Positions 1-12,010 of a DNA stretch of 64,000 bases are shown in pieces. The position numbers and the translations under genes are program-made. The stretch lies in contig NC_079387.1 of the NCBI RefSeq assembly GCF_021018895.1, forward strand, positions 1,033,083 to 1,097,082, in the 5' to 3' direction. Every line of letters starts with the position of its first letter. Position 1 is the stretch's first letter. The notes beneath the pieces were generated by a model, which did no database searches, was not told the origin of the DNA, and worked only from the letters and a program-made list of their open reading frames with translations. This stretch comes from Seriola aureovittata. Taxonomy: Eukaryota; Chordata; Actinopteri; Carangiformes; Carangidae.

Positions 1-195
1 TAGGGAATCAGCATTTCAAACCTCCTCACTATATCATCCTGATTTCCTTTAAATCTCCAACATACAGCTGTGAGTTACTGATTTTCTCATTTCAGTCCGT
101 TAAATGCAGTGGACAGAGGGACAAACTGCTCAGGTGTGATCACATCAGCTGCATCCTCGCTGCAGATGTGACGACAGAAACCGAACCTGACATTG

Positions 196-330
196 CAGAA
201 CTGAGAAGTAATTAGATGTTGGGCCGGCGCACTCCTTCGGCTGACAGCAAATCAATGCAGTTTTTCCGCGTTATCAATTAAAGACGTGTAATTACAAGCG
301 AGGAGAATTGCCGCTCACAAACAGTCAAGC
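196..330. promoter_or_regulatory. Candidate conserved regulatory block with three homeodomain-type sites
   Basis: Three AT-core words of the kind bound by homeodomain proteins lie within 90 bp: TAATTA at 209-214, ATCAATTA at 273-280 and the palindrome GTAATTAC at 288-295. They sit in otherwise mixed-composition, repeat-free DNA. Such clustering is typical of vertebrate developmental enhancers. Function is inferred; no gene or transcript signal is visible here. Confidence 0.35.
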
Positions 331-960
331 CAGAGACGGCCCTTCACCACTGTCTGGCTCCAGACCCACCCCTCGATACGCCACACTTTGACCCCACTGC
401 CTCAAATGACATCCCGGAGCTGCAACGACCGGCTTGTTTATGGATTTTATGGCGCTTGCTCCAAACACCTGAGCAATAAACCCAGTGTAGCGTGCAGAAC
501 CAAAATGCCGTACAATTGGTAGCAAGCCAAAGTGCAAAATGTATTACTCAAGAGCCCAGCTCCCCACTGAAGCCAGCTGGGTTTGAACCATTAGCCGGTA
601 CAAGCAGAGACAACCTGGTTGCCGAGCGCACCGACACTCCTGAGTAAATGAAACAGAGGGCTCTACACTGCTCCCTCCCACCTCCCCTCCCAACATCCAC
701 CCCCTCCACCCCGCGGCCTCCCATCAGCACCTGGGAAAATGGATTTGAAACGAGGGCAGCTCCACAACCCCCTCCCCTAAATGAGCAGATGGAGGCTTCC
801 GCACCGATTATCACCACATTACCTGGGAGTCTGTTGACGAACAGGAACAATACAGGCACCGCTAATAAACCCCAATCAAACATGACACCCCCGCTAATGT
901 CGCTCACTTCTCTATCCCTACAAGGCAGAACTAGTCGCACTGATTCGTTTTCATCAAATG
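331..960. other. Non-coding stretch, GC-richer, with a pyrimidine-rich run
   Basis: The stretch has no supported gene. A C/T-rich run lies at about 671-713. Open frames of 130 aa (minus, 548-940) and 112 aa (plus, 648-986) overlap on opposite strands, and neither shows a domain, signal peptide or splice context. This is expected from GC-richer non-coding DNA with few stops. Part of it could be a conserved block, but I see no specific motif cluster. Confidence 0.5.
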
Positions 961-2029
961 GCTGTAGCTGCGTTTGCTACAAGTAGGGGAGAGTCGGCAG
1001 AGGTGATTTCTTTCATAGGCCTCAGTCTTGGCTCACATTATGATCATAAAAGTGTGTTAGAGTCATTAGTAAGACATATACACCAGTGTTCCCTCATGAA
1101 TTTTTTTCATGTCAGGGTGGGAACAGGATTTAGGCCATGATGAGACACTGAAACTCCCCACTGCATTCAGACAGAATATTCCGTTAGGGGCAGCAGCTCT
1201 ATGACACTTGTCTGTTCATGTGAGCTTATGTTATATGGACTTTGTTTCCTTTTTGTTGTTGTTTGATTCATGATTTATGATATAATAAAAGACACTCTAT
1301 AAAAAAGAGTAATTTGTGCAAATACCACTACTTTGGTCTCTCTAGTATGTAGCAGATGAGCCCTTCTCTTCCCTGACTTCACACTTCTTTTCCCCTCTTT
1401 TTTTTTGTTTTAGTGTGAGTGCTCAGTTTTCTCCCTTGGGGAGTCTAGCACTCTCTCTGTCTCTCTCATGCGTCCTTTTTTCCCCCAAAAAAGACCAACT
1501 GTAACAACAGTGGTCTCTAAACAACCTGGGGATTCCAGACGACTGACCTCAGCCTAGTTCGTCCACCGCTGAGATACAAATATTTACCCCTATCGCGTTT
1601 AGCTCAGCAGTGAGAGCCGCCCCGCCATGAGAAACACTCCCCTGATTGGACCCTGCCTGCTCCAATGCCCCTGTAAAACAAATAAAACTAGCCCTTATTT
1701 TGTCTCTTTTCCTGCACAAGAGTGAAAATTGTTCAACATGCAAATTGGAGTTGAGAAAAATTAGGGAAGTTATGAGGAAAGCTCATGTCATTTATCCCTT
1801 TCTCATACTACTCTTTAGAAGGTAGTGTGAGCTGCAGTTTTGTCCTTTAACGGACTGATGCTTCTTTATGAAATGCGGAACTGGTTTGGAGAAGTAATTT
1901 ATATTTTTTATATCCATATTTTGACAATATTGCTTTTTTACTTCATTCAAATCTTTTTGCACATGCAGATCTGTTGACTTTATCAGTCCCAGCTTGCAAT
2001 GCAATGGGACAGTTTGCAAAGGGTAATAA
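961..2029. other. AT-rich non-coding stretch, nothing recognised
   Basis: I see no gene, no clear repeat family and no dense regulatory motif cluster. Short poly-T and poly-C runs occur near 1400-1490. Open frames are at most 75 aa and do not resemble known proteins. Confidence 0.5.
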
Positions 2030-2500
2030 AGACAGGATGAAAATCCGCACTTCCAAGTCTGAGGCCATGGTGAAGCCAGAACTGAGCTCTGAAAGTCACA
2101 AACTCTGGGCAGTTACAATAAACACTTGAAAGAAACAGAAGCAGACACATGAAGGGGTTTTCTTTGCATTGTGACTGGGTTCACCCTTGGGGACAGGGTG
2201 AAGACCATGGACATCTCCAAGGACCTTGGAGGAGAATTTCTGGCCAGTTGTCCTGCTGAGGTGTCTCATTAGGATGCCTCCTAAACACACAATCTGTGAA
2301 AAAACGTATTCTGGACATGTCCGACTGGGAGGAGACTGAAAACATACTGGAGGGATTATATATCCCATTTGTCTTTGGACTACCTCAGGATCCCCCAGAG
2401 GGAACTAGTAGACACGCCTGTGGAGAAATATATCTTGGCTGCTGCCACTGCAACTTGGACTTGGAGAAGTGTCACAGACAGGATGGATGGATAGATCATG
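2030..2500 (+). mobile_element. Degenerate non-LTR retrotransposon (LINE) fragment, reverse-transcriptase ORF C-terminal part
   Basis: The text from about 2033 matches the abundant fish LINE whose ORF2 3' end includes a segment reading 'gaggccatggt'. It continues, after internal deletions, through LGDRV (from 2186) and LIRMPP (around 2268-2285) to a terminal GGATGGATGG-like tail near 2483-2492. Reading along the element needs frame changes and meets internal stops, and several segments known in full copies are missing, so this is a dead relic. The 84-aa open frame at 2296-2550 is an out-of-frame reading of it. Family recognition is from memory of fish repeats. The clade is not assigned. Confidence 0.8.
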
Positions 2501-3120
2501 ACCAGAATTCGGTCTTTGCTGTTGAGGTTACTCTGGAAAACTATTTTTGACTCCACCCACTGACATTAAACTAAACCTACAAGATTTTTTAACTGAGCAA
2601 CACAGTAACTTAAAAGTACAAACACTAAGTGTTCATTTATGGCTTGATTTAAGAATGAACTAATGTAGCTCCCTGTGCACATTCTAGTACTTTTTAACTT
2701 TTGGCTCTATAATGAGATACTGACTCCCTGTCTAGTCTTATCAGCTTTTGTTTCCTAGGTGGTAAATGTGCTGTGATTGTACATGTTTTATTGCATGCCT
2801 TAAACCTCTCTGCAAACGAAATTTGATTTGATCTTTTCTCTCAGAATAAAACACCAAAGGTGCTTTTTTTTCTCTCCTTGAACTTTGATTTGTTTTTCTT
2901 CTTGTTTCTTAAAGATTAAGATGGATATGCAGTCTGTGTTGCTTGTATCACCAAAGAAAAACCCAAAAAGATTATATTTCTCAGATGTGGGTGAATTGTA
3001 AAAATCACCACGCTCTGTAAAAGCACCACTAAGGGTCTGAAAAAGCCTGAGTACACAATATATTCCTTTTCAAAGCACCCGCTGCAGTAGTTTGTGTTTG
3101 ACACTGATCAAGCATAATCA
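2501..3120. other. AT-rich non-coding stretch
   Basis: No gene, recognised transposon or motif cluster is visible. Poly-T runs and short AT-rich words dominate. Open frames are short and occur on both strands. Confidence 0.5.
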
Positions 3121-3129
3121 TCAGGCGAT

Positions 3130-3196
3130 CAGGGCTTGTGTGCATGTGTGTGTATATGTATGAACAGCACACACTGACACACACACACACACAAAG
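3130..3196. repeat. Short (TG)n and (CA)n microsatellites facing each other
   Basis: An imperfect TG run near 3138-3150 is followed by an imperfect CA run at 3167-3194. Together they form weakly complementary arms just upstream of the long TG array at 3341. Confidence 0.85.
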
Positions 3197-3340
3197 AGCA
3201 TCTCCCCCTCTATCTTTCCAGTGCAAGTAGAGCTAACCACTCCAGGGAGCTGGAGACTCAATTAACGACATATATACAGCACTTGCAAGATGTCAGAAAG
3301 AAAGAAACACACAACTGCAAATATGCACATCTATACTGTA

Positions 3341-3376
<36 letters not shown>

Positions 3377-3406
3377 TCTGTGTCTGTGTGTCTCTGTGTG
3401 TGTCTG

Positions 3407-3477
<71 letters not shown>

Positions 3478-3483
3478 TGTGTG
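3341..3483. repeat. Long imperfect (TG)n microsatellite
   Basis: About 140 bp of TG dinucleotides is broken by TC, TCTG and GG interruptions. It produces false Cys/Val-rich frames on the plus strand and His/Thr-rich frames on the minus strand. TG runs of this length can adopt Z-DNA and are usually length-polymorphic. Confidence 0.97.
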
Positions 3484-4479
3484 CAGCTCTTGTAGTGGTA
3501 TGTATATAGTGCATTATGTAGGTAAAGGCAGGCCTCTGGGAAATACAGTATTCTTCTGCATTCTTGCAGCCTTAACGTATCTAATGCACAGTAACAGTAA
3601 CCTGTAACCTGTTTTGAACCAAATACTGTTTACTTAAATTAAATTCAATGCAAACTCCACTGCAGCTTATTAAAAAGGAAAAAAATGGTAGTACTTGTGA
3701 GTAAATACGCAAGAAAGTAATTTGTAATAAATATGGCCTTCTCGTGTTAAGCAAAGCTCAGAGAAGCTTCTAGTTATATGAAAGTGAGAAGAAAATTGAG
3801 CAGAAAATGCAGATGAGCTGCTGATTATGCACTACAGAGTAGACAAAAAAAGAGAATGACAGCTGTGTATGTGGTGGAAATGGTCTGCTGTAACTAGGAT
3901 ATTTTCTTCCTGATTTTCTAACCCATTTTTTTGCTGGAGGAATATTTCCTTATCTGAACTGAGGGTCTCGTGATAGAGGTGTAGATTTTAAAGTTCTTTG
4001 AGGAAAATTTGAGATTTGTGATTTTGGGCCATACGAATAAAACTGACATGACTTGACAAATAAGATCCATGTCTACTGAGTCTTTGTACTTCTGTTCACA
4101 TACTGTACTCTTACCTTTACAGCAGCTTGAACAGCAGAAAGGCCTGTAGACTGGGGGCTGTAAGAGAGGGACAACAAGGGGCTTAATAACCTCATTATAC
4201 AACAGAAAGTAAAATTCTTATATTCAGTCTAAGCTTTCAGCAGCTTTTAATGTTATGGGAGGAAACATTATACACCCATTTATCTACCTATCATTTATGA
4301 GCCAGTCATTAAGTTCTTCATTCAGTACATACAAAATATCACAGGATCCAGTTCTAGCCTAGTTTTTTAAAGTTAAGTGCCTGTCCTTTTGTCGCTCAAA
4401 TAAGAATTTTAATGAATTTCGAGTTTCTTAATGTTTTCTTTCTGTTAGAGAAGGTATTCCCTTCTTCTAAAACATTCAC
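3484..4479. other. AT-rich non-coding stretch
   Basis: No gene or recognised repeat is visible. Open frames are at most 105 aa, and the longest runs out of the TG array. Nothing here stands out as a motif cluster. Confidence 0.5.
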
Positions 4480-4930
4480 ATCTCTTTTTGGAAGTGAACT
4501 CTTCATTTCACACCTCTGTGGTCTTCCACACACCAAGGCCTCACCTCCTCACTCTGTCTTCCCGGCTTAGGCATGGTCGGCTGCAGCTGAGGGGTCGACA
4601 CTTGGAAAAAGACGGTGGCTGGTCACAGATCCCACGGTCAAAGGTCATTCCTGTTCTCCTGGCAAAAGGTGGGAGGACGAGAGCACGGGTGAGTGGTGCT
4701 GAAATCTCATTTAAGAGATTGACCGCCGGGGGCCAGCGCGAGTTGGTCCGGTGCTCGGATATGTCGTCACCAGGGATGATGTATAGGTTTGGGCTGAGAA
4801 AGGAGCCCCAACACAACACACACATCCATGGAGGCGCACACCTAGGTCGACAGGCACTGATGCACAGAGCTTCTGAGCATGTCAGTGTGGTAACACATCT
4901 TTCATCAGATAAAATGAAACTTTAAATGAG
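4480..4930. other. GC-richer island with overlapping frames on both strands, unassigned
   Basis: This 450-bp block is clearly GC-richer than its flanks, notably around 4545-4830. A 145-aa frame (plus, 4488-4925) and a 94-aa frame (minus, 4541-4825) overlap. Neither looks like a known protein, and I see no flanking splice signals that would make an exon. A conserved non-coding element or an unrecognised exon are both possible. I favour non-coding. Confidence 0.35.
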
Positions 4931-7224
4931 CTTCTTGTGGAAACTGGGACATTACAACAGCAAATAATAACATAGCAGCACAAAGAAAACAAGGATATAG
5001 ATAAAACTAAGGACAGGGTAAAAATCATACACAACAGATAATTTCAAAATAGAACAGGTTAAGTAGAAGTGTATGGGTCACAGATGAAAATGTGAGAACT
5101 GCAGTAAAGCAGCAGCAGCTTATCCTCAGCTGATTCAGTAGGGTGAGGGAAAATACATAAATTCATATATATAACAGAACTTTGCCGTAATATACTACAT
5201 ATAACAGTGATTCAATCTACAGTATATGTTATAGATGGAAGCATTAATATTTGCAGTTCTAAACACCTGCAGTTAGATATTATCCCATTTAAGTTGAATT
5301 AGTCACCTGTGTTAGTTAATGCCTCTAAGTAATTATAAATGAAGCATTTAAATTCCTTAAAATACCATTAATCTACACCACATCCTCATGTTTAAAAAAA
5401 CAGTATATCTGAGACACTTTGCAGTAAAGCGAAACACAAAGAACTAGAAAGAAGAAAGGTTTAAGATTAATGAGTCCATGTTCATCGCTGTTGTAAAATT
5501 ACTGTTGTTGAGAAAAAAACATTTGTTTAGGTTTTACTTTGAATTTGTTTCTTTCTGTTGGTGTAAAATTTCACGCAACAAAACATAAGTAGAAATCTAA
5601 GAAATCTTAGAATCTAATTTAATTCTAAAAAATAATTTATACATTGTACCATATTAGCACTGAGATTTCACTCTCTGTCGCTGCCCCACTGCGTTTTTAC
5701 ATTAAAACAATCTTCATTAGTGCAGCTTCAATCTTAATCTAACACACTGCACATTGTGGACAAGCAACATTTTAAGATTGGTTGACATTGATGAGTTTCA
5801 GGTGGCAGGCTACATAAGCTCATTGTGTTACTTTTCTTTTTTTCATGCCTGTTCTAGGTTGATCGTCAAGAGGAATCAAGGCATAGAGTGAGTGGAGGGA
5901 AATGTGTGTGTGTGTGTGTGTCTCTGGTACTTTGTCTTCGTAAGGACTGAATTTGTGTGAGTGAATACATTTTTAAAAATTGAGGACATTTCAGTTTAAC
6001 ACTTTTTTTCAGTGTTAAGATTCAAATTAGGTTTAAGTTAGGCATTTTTCTCACCTTTGATTTTTTCACTGTTTCTGTCTCACTCTCTGGCCTCAAGTTT
6101 TTCTGTTAGTCTCTGCATCAGGGGCACCACATCGCCCTGCACATGTTATTTGTGTTATTTTCTTGAATTATTGCGAGCAGTATGGGTGTTGCAGCGAACA
6201 GAAGGGAACAAAGACAGTGAAATCAACCCCTCATTGATCTCCGTATTGAGAACATCTGCCTCTGAACCTGAGGGGGGTTGGGAGACAGAGAGGAGTTGTG
6301 GGAAGTTGCATGCATACCAAGCAGCAGGGGCTCAGTCAGGTATATACCAATTTAATTTAATGTATTTAATTGAGAGTAAACATTATTTATATAGCGTTTT
6401 TAAATAGGAAAGAGAAGATAAAAAATGTGTTAAAACCACACAAGTTTTAAGGCTCTAATTTGAGCAGAAAGGGAAAACTTAAGATTATTATTATATTCAG
6501 GAAACCTTTGTCTATCATCACTACTTTGAATGTGCAGTATATTTTATTTCAAGCTCCATTTAGTTATTTGACTACTTTTTCTCATGTATAACTGGCTTAT
6601 CGATCATCTTATTCCAGTTATTACAGTGCGTTTCGCATTTGATAGTAAACAAATGTGTAAGCAAAAAATATCTACAGTACAAGTCCAATGCTGCCAGCAA
6701 GCTCCCACAATAGACAGAGAACTTCTTCAATCTGTCATTTCAACAATTATACATTAAAAAAACACAATAAGGGAGTTGGAGTGATCCAGCTCTGCACCCA
6801 CAGGAGCAGGAAATGGAATTCAATGCATCCAGAACAAAGACTGGGCTTTGACTATGAAGGGCATTAACCACAGCAGATTTCATGGCCAAAATTCATGAAC
6901 CGCTTGGCTAGCTAGTTGTATCCAAGCAACAATGTCACATCCCCATTTTTAGAGGCTCTCATATGTTATTCTGGGAAATGTAGGATAACTAACTGAAGTA
7001 CAATTAGATGAAGCAGTTTAACGGAACATGGGCTCACCAGAAATGTAAGTTCAGTTCACTTAATCACAGAATAACTCCTGGAATGCATTGAAATCACAGA
7101 TTGATGATATCTAGGAGTGTAACAGTATCCAAGGGAAGGGTTTCCTTTTAACTGCCAGCTGCTGGAGTTTTGCGGTGCAGCTGTTATTAAATAAATGTCC
7201 CATCTTAAGCTCCGTATCATGATG
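4931..7224. other. Long AT-rich non-coding stretch
   Basis: The stretch is over 2 kb of AT-rich DNA with no supported gene. A short (TG)n run sits at about 5902-5920. A 116-aa frame at 6057-6407 begins with a hydrophobic segment but shows no family features and is probably chance. No transposon ends were recognised. Confidence 0.5.
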
Positions 7225-7560
7225 GCGTGGAGATCAAACGTAGGGGGCCCATTTGAAACCTGCCTTAATTATAATAGGAGGAGAGCTGAAGTTCAAATAT
7301 TTATCAAATTGTAATCCTGACGCTGTATCCGTTTCATGCAAGACCAAGGCTCTGATGGACCTGACAGTTTTCCCTTACGTCCAGGCGCTGGATGTGAGCA
7401 CGTGCTGCCTGAGCATGGCCACATGTGGGGCTGATTACGAGGGGCTGAGTGTTTACGGCGGACCCAGATGTTGGGTGTTTAACATGGCACGGGCCGAGCA
7501 GCGAGTTTTGACAGCTCGTGGTTCAGCTCGACCTACACTTTGGTTGTTGGACCGCTGAGA
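7225..7560. promoter_or_regulatory. Candidate conserved regulatory block
   Basis: Mixed-composition, repeat-free DNA contains TAATTA at 7266-7271 beside an ATAATAG word. Open frames of 101 aa (plus) and 85 aa (minus) overlap, which usually means stop-poor non-coding sequence. The contrast with the AT-rich flanks suggests selective constraint. Enhancer function is inferred only. Confidence 0.3.
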
Positions 7561-7769
7561 CAAAATGTCAAACATGCAGATAAGGGCCAAGTAAATGTGA
7601 TTACAGCAATTCAGCTCCTCCACTGCCCAGCCAATCTGTCCAACGTCGGTCAACACCTCCCCTGTGTTTGGAGGGAAAGGTCCAAGGCTGCAGGGCTTCC
7701 TGAAAACCACCCACTGGTTAAAGTAAAATGGATGGATGTATGAATAGATAAATAGATGACTAACACTGA

Positions 7770-8190
7770 AAGAAGGAAAAGAAGGAGGGATGAGGACTCA
7801 TACAAAGTTGACAAGCCTTTTGTGAATTAGTAGGTGAATGAAAGAAGGGAAGAACAAGTCTGTTAGGAGGAAAGGAAGGAAGGAAGGATAAAAGAAAACA
7901 TTAATGGACAGAATATAAAACAAGCATTTGCTGATGGGAAACAAAAGAAGGGAAGGTGAGTCATTAGCTTTTGAATGAAGAAATAAATGAATGACAGGGT
8001 GATTTATTGAATGACTACATGGATGAATGATCTGGCAGAAGGAAGGAAGCAGGGAGGGATGAAGGGAAGGAAGGATAGCAGGAAAATAAAAGATCAATAA
8101 TCTGCTGACAGTGAGGAAGGACGAAAGGAAGGAAGGAAGGAAGGAAGGAAGGAAGGAAGGAAGGCAGGAAGGAAGGAAGGAAATTAACCT
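7770..8190. repeat. Purine-rich region seeded by an (AAGG)n microsatellite
   Basis: A nearly pure AAGG tract occupies 8115-8182. Degenerate AAGG/AAAG-rich sequence extends upstream to about 7770, with shorter AAGG bursts near 7871-7888 and 8040-8078. The minus strand reads as a repeated Phe-Leu-Pro-Ser pattern, giving the longest open frame of the window (155 aa, 7798-8265), which I reject as a gene. GGAA repeats can be bound by ETS-family factors. Confidence 0.95.
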
Positions 8191-8544
8191 GCCTACAAAT
8201 GAGCGTACCAATTGAATAAATGGATAGTTGTATTTTTGGCAAAAGGGAGGTTGATTGGAAACCAATTATTGGCTCTTAATCAGCTCAAAACAAATTGTTC
8301 TTGAATGGAACTTAAATTGTCTTATTTATATATACATACATATCCCCTAATCATGAGAGGGAATTAAATTGTCAACCTGACCTTTGCTCTATGAGCTCCA
8401 GAAGAGTCCTTTGTGTGTTTATCAAGGTAAGTTAAAAATAAAAAGCAGATAACCCTGAGTATCTGCAAGCTCGAGGGCAATCACACATTTCAGAATATGC
8501 TGCTGTCAATTTAATATTCCTGGCCTGCAGGGCAGTGAGAGATC

Positions 8545-8650
8545 AGGTGACCGGCTTATAAATAGGCCATCCGCCATCAGTTCATCTCAGCCGACTCCTT
8601 GACAGCATCAGAGTGACTGAGGACTGACTCTGATGTCACTCGAAATCAGG
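8545..8650 (+). promoter_or_regulatory. TATA-box promoter-like sequence (candidate)
   Basis: TATAAATA at 8557-8564, flanked by GC-richer DNA (CCGGCT before, GGCC after), is followed about 32 bp downstream by a CA-type initiator-like dinucleotide near 8588-8589. This is the geometry of a vertebrate TATA promoter. No open frame longer than 60 aa on the plus strand follows closely, so if it is real it may drive a non-coding RNA or a spliced first exon. It could also be chance. Confidence 0.22.
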
Positions 8651-10079
8651 ACAGCTGTCGCTGAGGGACCTCCAAGTCGGCGGTGAGCCTCGGTGTGTCC
8701 CCGAGACACGGACGGGGAAGATGAGGTTTACATCTGTTTTCTCTGAAGTGATGAGGGTTGCGGGGATCGCACCGGGGAGGGTCAGACGGGCCAGCAAGGT
8801 CCAGAGGTGAATTGAGAGAGGCAAAAATGTAAAGATTTACAGCACGCCGATGGACTGCAGTGTGATTTGGCAGCAGTTTCACAGATGCTGCTCAAGGCGG
8901 TGCATACCTGAACAGATGTAACTGTCAAACTCAAATATACATGAATATTTCTGGAGGGTAAATAAACACAAACTCCATATAAATCACCAGGAAAACAAAA
9001 ACGCTTCAGATCTATCTGGAATTTTAGCAAAAAGGTAAACAACTAGTTTCCTTTTAATTAATTATTAACTGTCTTTAAAAAGGTATATTTGATTAAAAAC
9101 ACGTTCAGAGTGACAGCCTGGGGAAAAATTTGTGGGAAGAGGGAGACATACACCATTACAGTTGGGAGGATACCTAGTAATAGATCTGTTTACCCTGCTT
9201 GATTCAAAGTAAATACTTGTACTATACTTGAGTTATTTGGGAAATGTTCTGATGTGGGATACCATTCAAATTTTTGCTAAGAAAGTCAAGGAATCCAATG
9301 TTTTCCCCTGAGATTATTATTTTCAAGGTGGATAAGCCTCTAAAACAGCATTAAGATCATTGTGGGACAGTAAAATTCTCCAATAAAAGCCACACTATTG
9401 AAATTTATTTAACAGCTCCTTGATGCAGGCTTCATTGCAGATTTTACAGACTGAACCCCAGGAAGGTTAGATCCTCACCACAACATACTGGAAAAAGTTT
9501 AAATATGGCTTATTAATAACTCACATTTTCATTCAATTTACATGTTACTCAATCACTGTTCAATACAGATATCCCTAGCTGAGGGCTGGGTGCACATACT
9601 GCTGTAAATATTATAAAGCAGAGTAATGCAACGAGTTCAAGCAATCCTTGAAGTTGCACTTAGAGAAATAGCTTATTCCATAAAAATAACAAAACCAAGT
9701 TATGGTGCGATTTCATATGAATACTATGGTATTCATGAAGTTCTCTTTTCAGCTGTCCAGCTCTCTGCCAAGATATTCAGTGATCGTCAGCATCAGCTTC
9801 TACAAACAGTTTCTCTGTTTTTAGCAGAGCACAAACAGAGAAGGGTTAGACGAGCAGGTGCACCTGCTGTCCACCAAATTACTGAGCCAACGTGCAACAG
9901 CTTAACTGGTAATTTGGGACAACAGCAGCCATTTCTACTGCGGTTTCACTCACTCAGCAGGTCTGTTTTACTAGTAGCACAATGACTTAAAATACCGAGT
10001 GCCTAAATATCACAAACAACTCTAATGTTTCTTTTGTAAAGGCAGGCTTCAGTGAATGTTAGATTTTCCTGTCTTATTT
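8651..10079. other. Non-coding stretch, mostly AT-rich
   Basis: No supported gene is visible. The first 200 bp after 8651 are GC-richer and carry overlapping frames on the minus strand. The rest is AT-rich. A 119-aa frame at 9626-9985 shows no recognisable domain. Confidence 0.45.
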
Positions 10080-10345
10080 CCTTCCAGCTTGGCTTATAAA
10101 ATTCTTAGTGCTTTCTCCATTATGCCATTCTCCTGGAATCCCTGGGAAATTCAGCGCACCCCTTATAATTACTGCACCAACTGCCGGCTGACAAGGCTCA
10201 TTTGCCTTCGCTGGAAGAGGTTGTCTCTTTCCTTAGGTACCTCTGTTGAGCTGATGCCCTCCCATTGTCACTACAAATTCCCATCTTTACCTACGCAGCC
10301 GGTGGCGCCTTCAAATATGGATACACGGCCTGCTTAAGGAGAGCG
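10080..10345. promoter_or_regulatory. Candidate conserved regulatory block
   Basis: This is a balanced-composition block with TAATTA at 10166-10171 inside a longer non-repetitive segment and no low-complexity sequence. It is flanked by AT-rich DNA. The appearance matches fish-mammal conserved non-coding elements. No coding family is seen in the 93-aa frame that overlaps it. Confidence 0.33.
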
Positions 10346-11815
10346 CTGTCAAGATAAACAGGCATAGAGATGCTCAGAGGGGTTAGATTTCCAGGCAGAT
10401 TTCTTGTGTTTGAATTAATACTGCACGAGCAACCATGGATGAAAAAAAATACAAGATTTGCTTTGTAGGCCTGTTTCCTATAGAAATAACTTACAGAGAA
10501 ACAAATGTGACATTGAGGGGAAATGTTGTTGATGAGTACACTCTGTGGAAAACATTTGAGTCCACATGTTCAAGGAGATCTCTGGTGGAAGTTAATACTC
10601 GCAGTATGGGATATGATTTAGGTAGATTTACATCTGCCCCATTCATTACGGTCATATTTCATATCTTAATGTACAATCCATGATCCATCCAGATTTAAAC
10701 AAAAGGGCATCCACAGCACAAAAATACAAAAAACATGGTTGGAATATCATCGGGACAAATACCTGATAACAATTCATACATTTAAGTTCATTCAATTTAT
10801 AAATGTATTTTCATGATGGGAAATATTTGTATATATTATAACATCAATAAACACATCAATGAAACTGGCGATATTTCTATTTATGACCAGTTGACAAAAA
10901 CTCAAATTTCACAGATTCTATAATGAAAAACAAAATGGTTTTGGTGTCATAACAGAAGAGACAGAGGGGAAGCACACCCTTGGCCATTAGACCACCATGT
11001 GATGTTCAGTTGGAATTATGACCTAAAACATCATGCGCTCAATATTAATGCAGTATGGTTCAAGTGCTTTCCAATCTGTTTGTGCTGTTGGCATGTCATA
11101 GCATGTTATGGTCACCTGGGATGGGCACTCAGCTGATAGCTCATACATTACCTACGAGGATACCGGCTGCACACACACATGACATGTCATGGGTATCAGA
11201 GGAGAAAGCAAACCTTTTTTGATTTGTTGTTGTTTTGTGTTTGTTTGTTTCTTTAAAATAAGGTCAACTGTTGAAGAACAGTAATCAATACTTCAGGCAG
11301 CCACACGTGAAAAGATTCAGGCTAAGAGCCAGGCTAAACAGCATCCAAACAAGAAGTTTATCAAAATAAAGTTAAATTTTTAGTGAGAGATTTCTGTGCT
11401 CTGAGGACAAGATGTATAATTCAAGACGTTTGTCGTAGAAAATCCTTGCCAAAAAAAGACTCCAAGAAGAACTTAATGACTGGTTTCTAAGGATTTTTTT
11501 TTTTTTTTTTACTTTTTATTGCATGTGAGCATTCGTTGGCTTTTTGCAACTCTAAAATCAACAAATAAACATTTAGGTACCTAGGTTTTGGATTGAGTGA
11601 CAATTTCATGCAGCTGATAGTTAACTTTGCTATAATGGGTTGTTGTTCCCATGCTCCTCATTTCACATGACAGATGGCTCAAAAAGACAGGTAGCTGGTA
11701 TGAATACAACATCAGAATATGTAATGTCTTTGTTAAGTCCTCCAGCCCATCCCTATTGTCTCCATTCCCCCCAAATCACAAAAAAAAAAAAAAAATAGAG
11801 GATGTCTTTCTGTCC
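10346..11815. other. AT-rich non-coding stretch with homopolymer runs
   Basis: No gene is supported. A 17-base poly-T lies at 11494-11510 and a 16-base poly-A at 11780-11795. These could be remnants of retroposed tails, but no element body is recognised next to them. Confidence 0.5.
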
Positions 11816-12010
11816 AAACGTCTCCTCTGTTAACGTTGGCTCCGTCTGTCTCGGCAAAGTGAGCACATGGTTCATGCATAAATCAGCAGCACGGTGATCC
11901 CAGGTTGTCCCCTGATGCGCCGCCTCCGGTGATCTGGCTGTGCCATTATGCTGGCGCAGTGAGCCAGTCACCGCTAAACAAATATGAAACCGCGCCACTT
12001 TGTGTCACAA
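11816..12010. promoter_or_regulatory. Candidate conserved regulatory block
   Basis: This is a GC-richer, repeat-free segment of about 190 bp within AT-rich flanks. Overlapping frames on the minus strand show no protein family. Constraint is suggested by composition only. Confidence 0.25.

Noticed and set aside
2296..2550. 84-aa plus-strand frame with an acidic start
   Set aside because: It is an out-of-frame reading of the LINE 3' fragment.
3283..3607. Cys/Val-rich and His/Thr-rich frames
   Set aside because: They are translations of the TG/CA microsatellite; the same applies to frames over the other TG arrays.
7798..8265. 155-aa minus-strand frame, the longest in the window
   Set aside because: It is a reading of the AAGG-rich tract as a repeated Phe-Leu-Pro-Ser pattern, not a protein.
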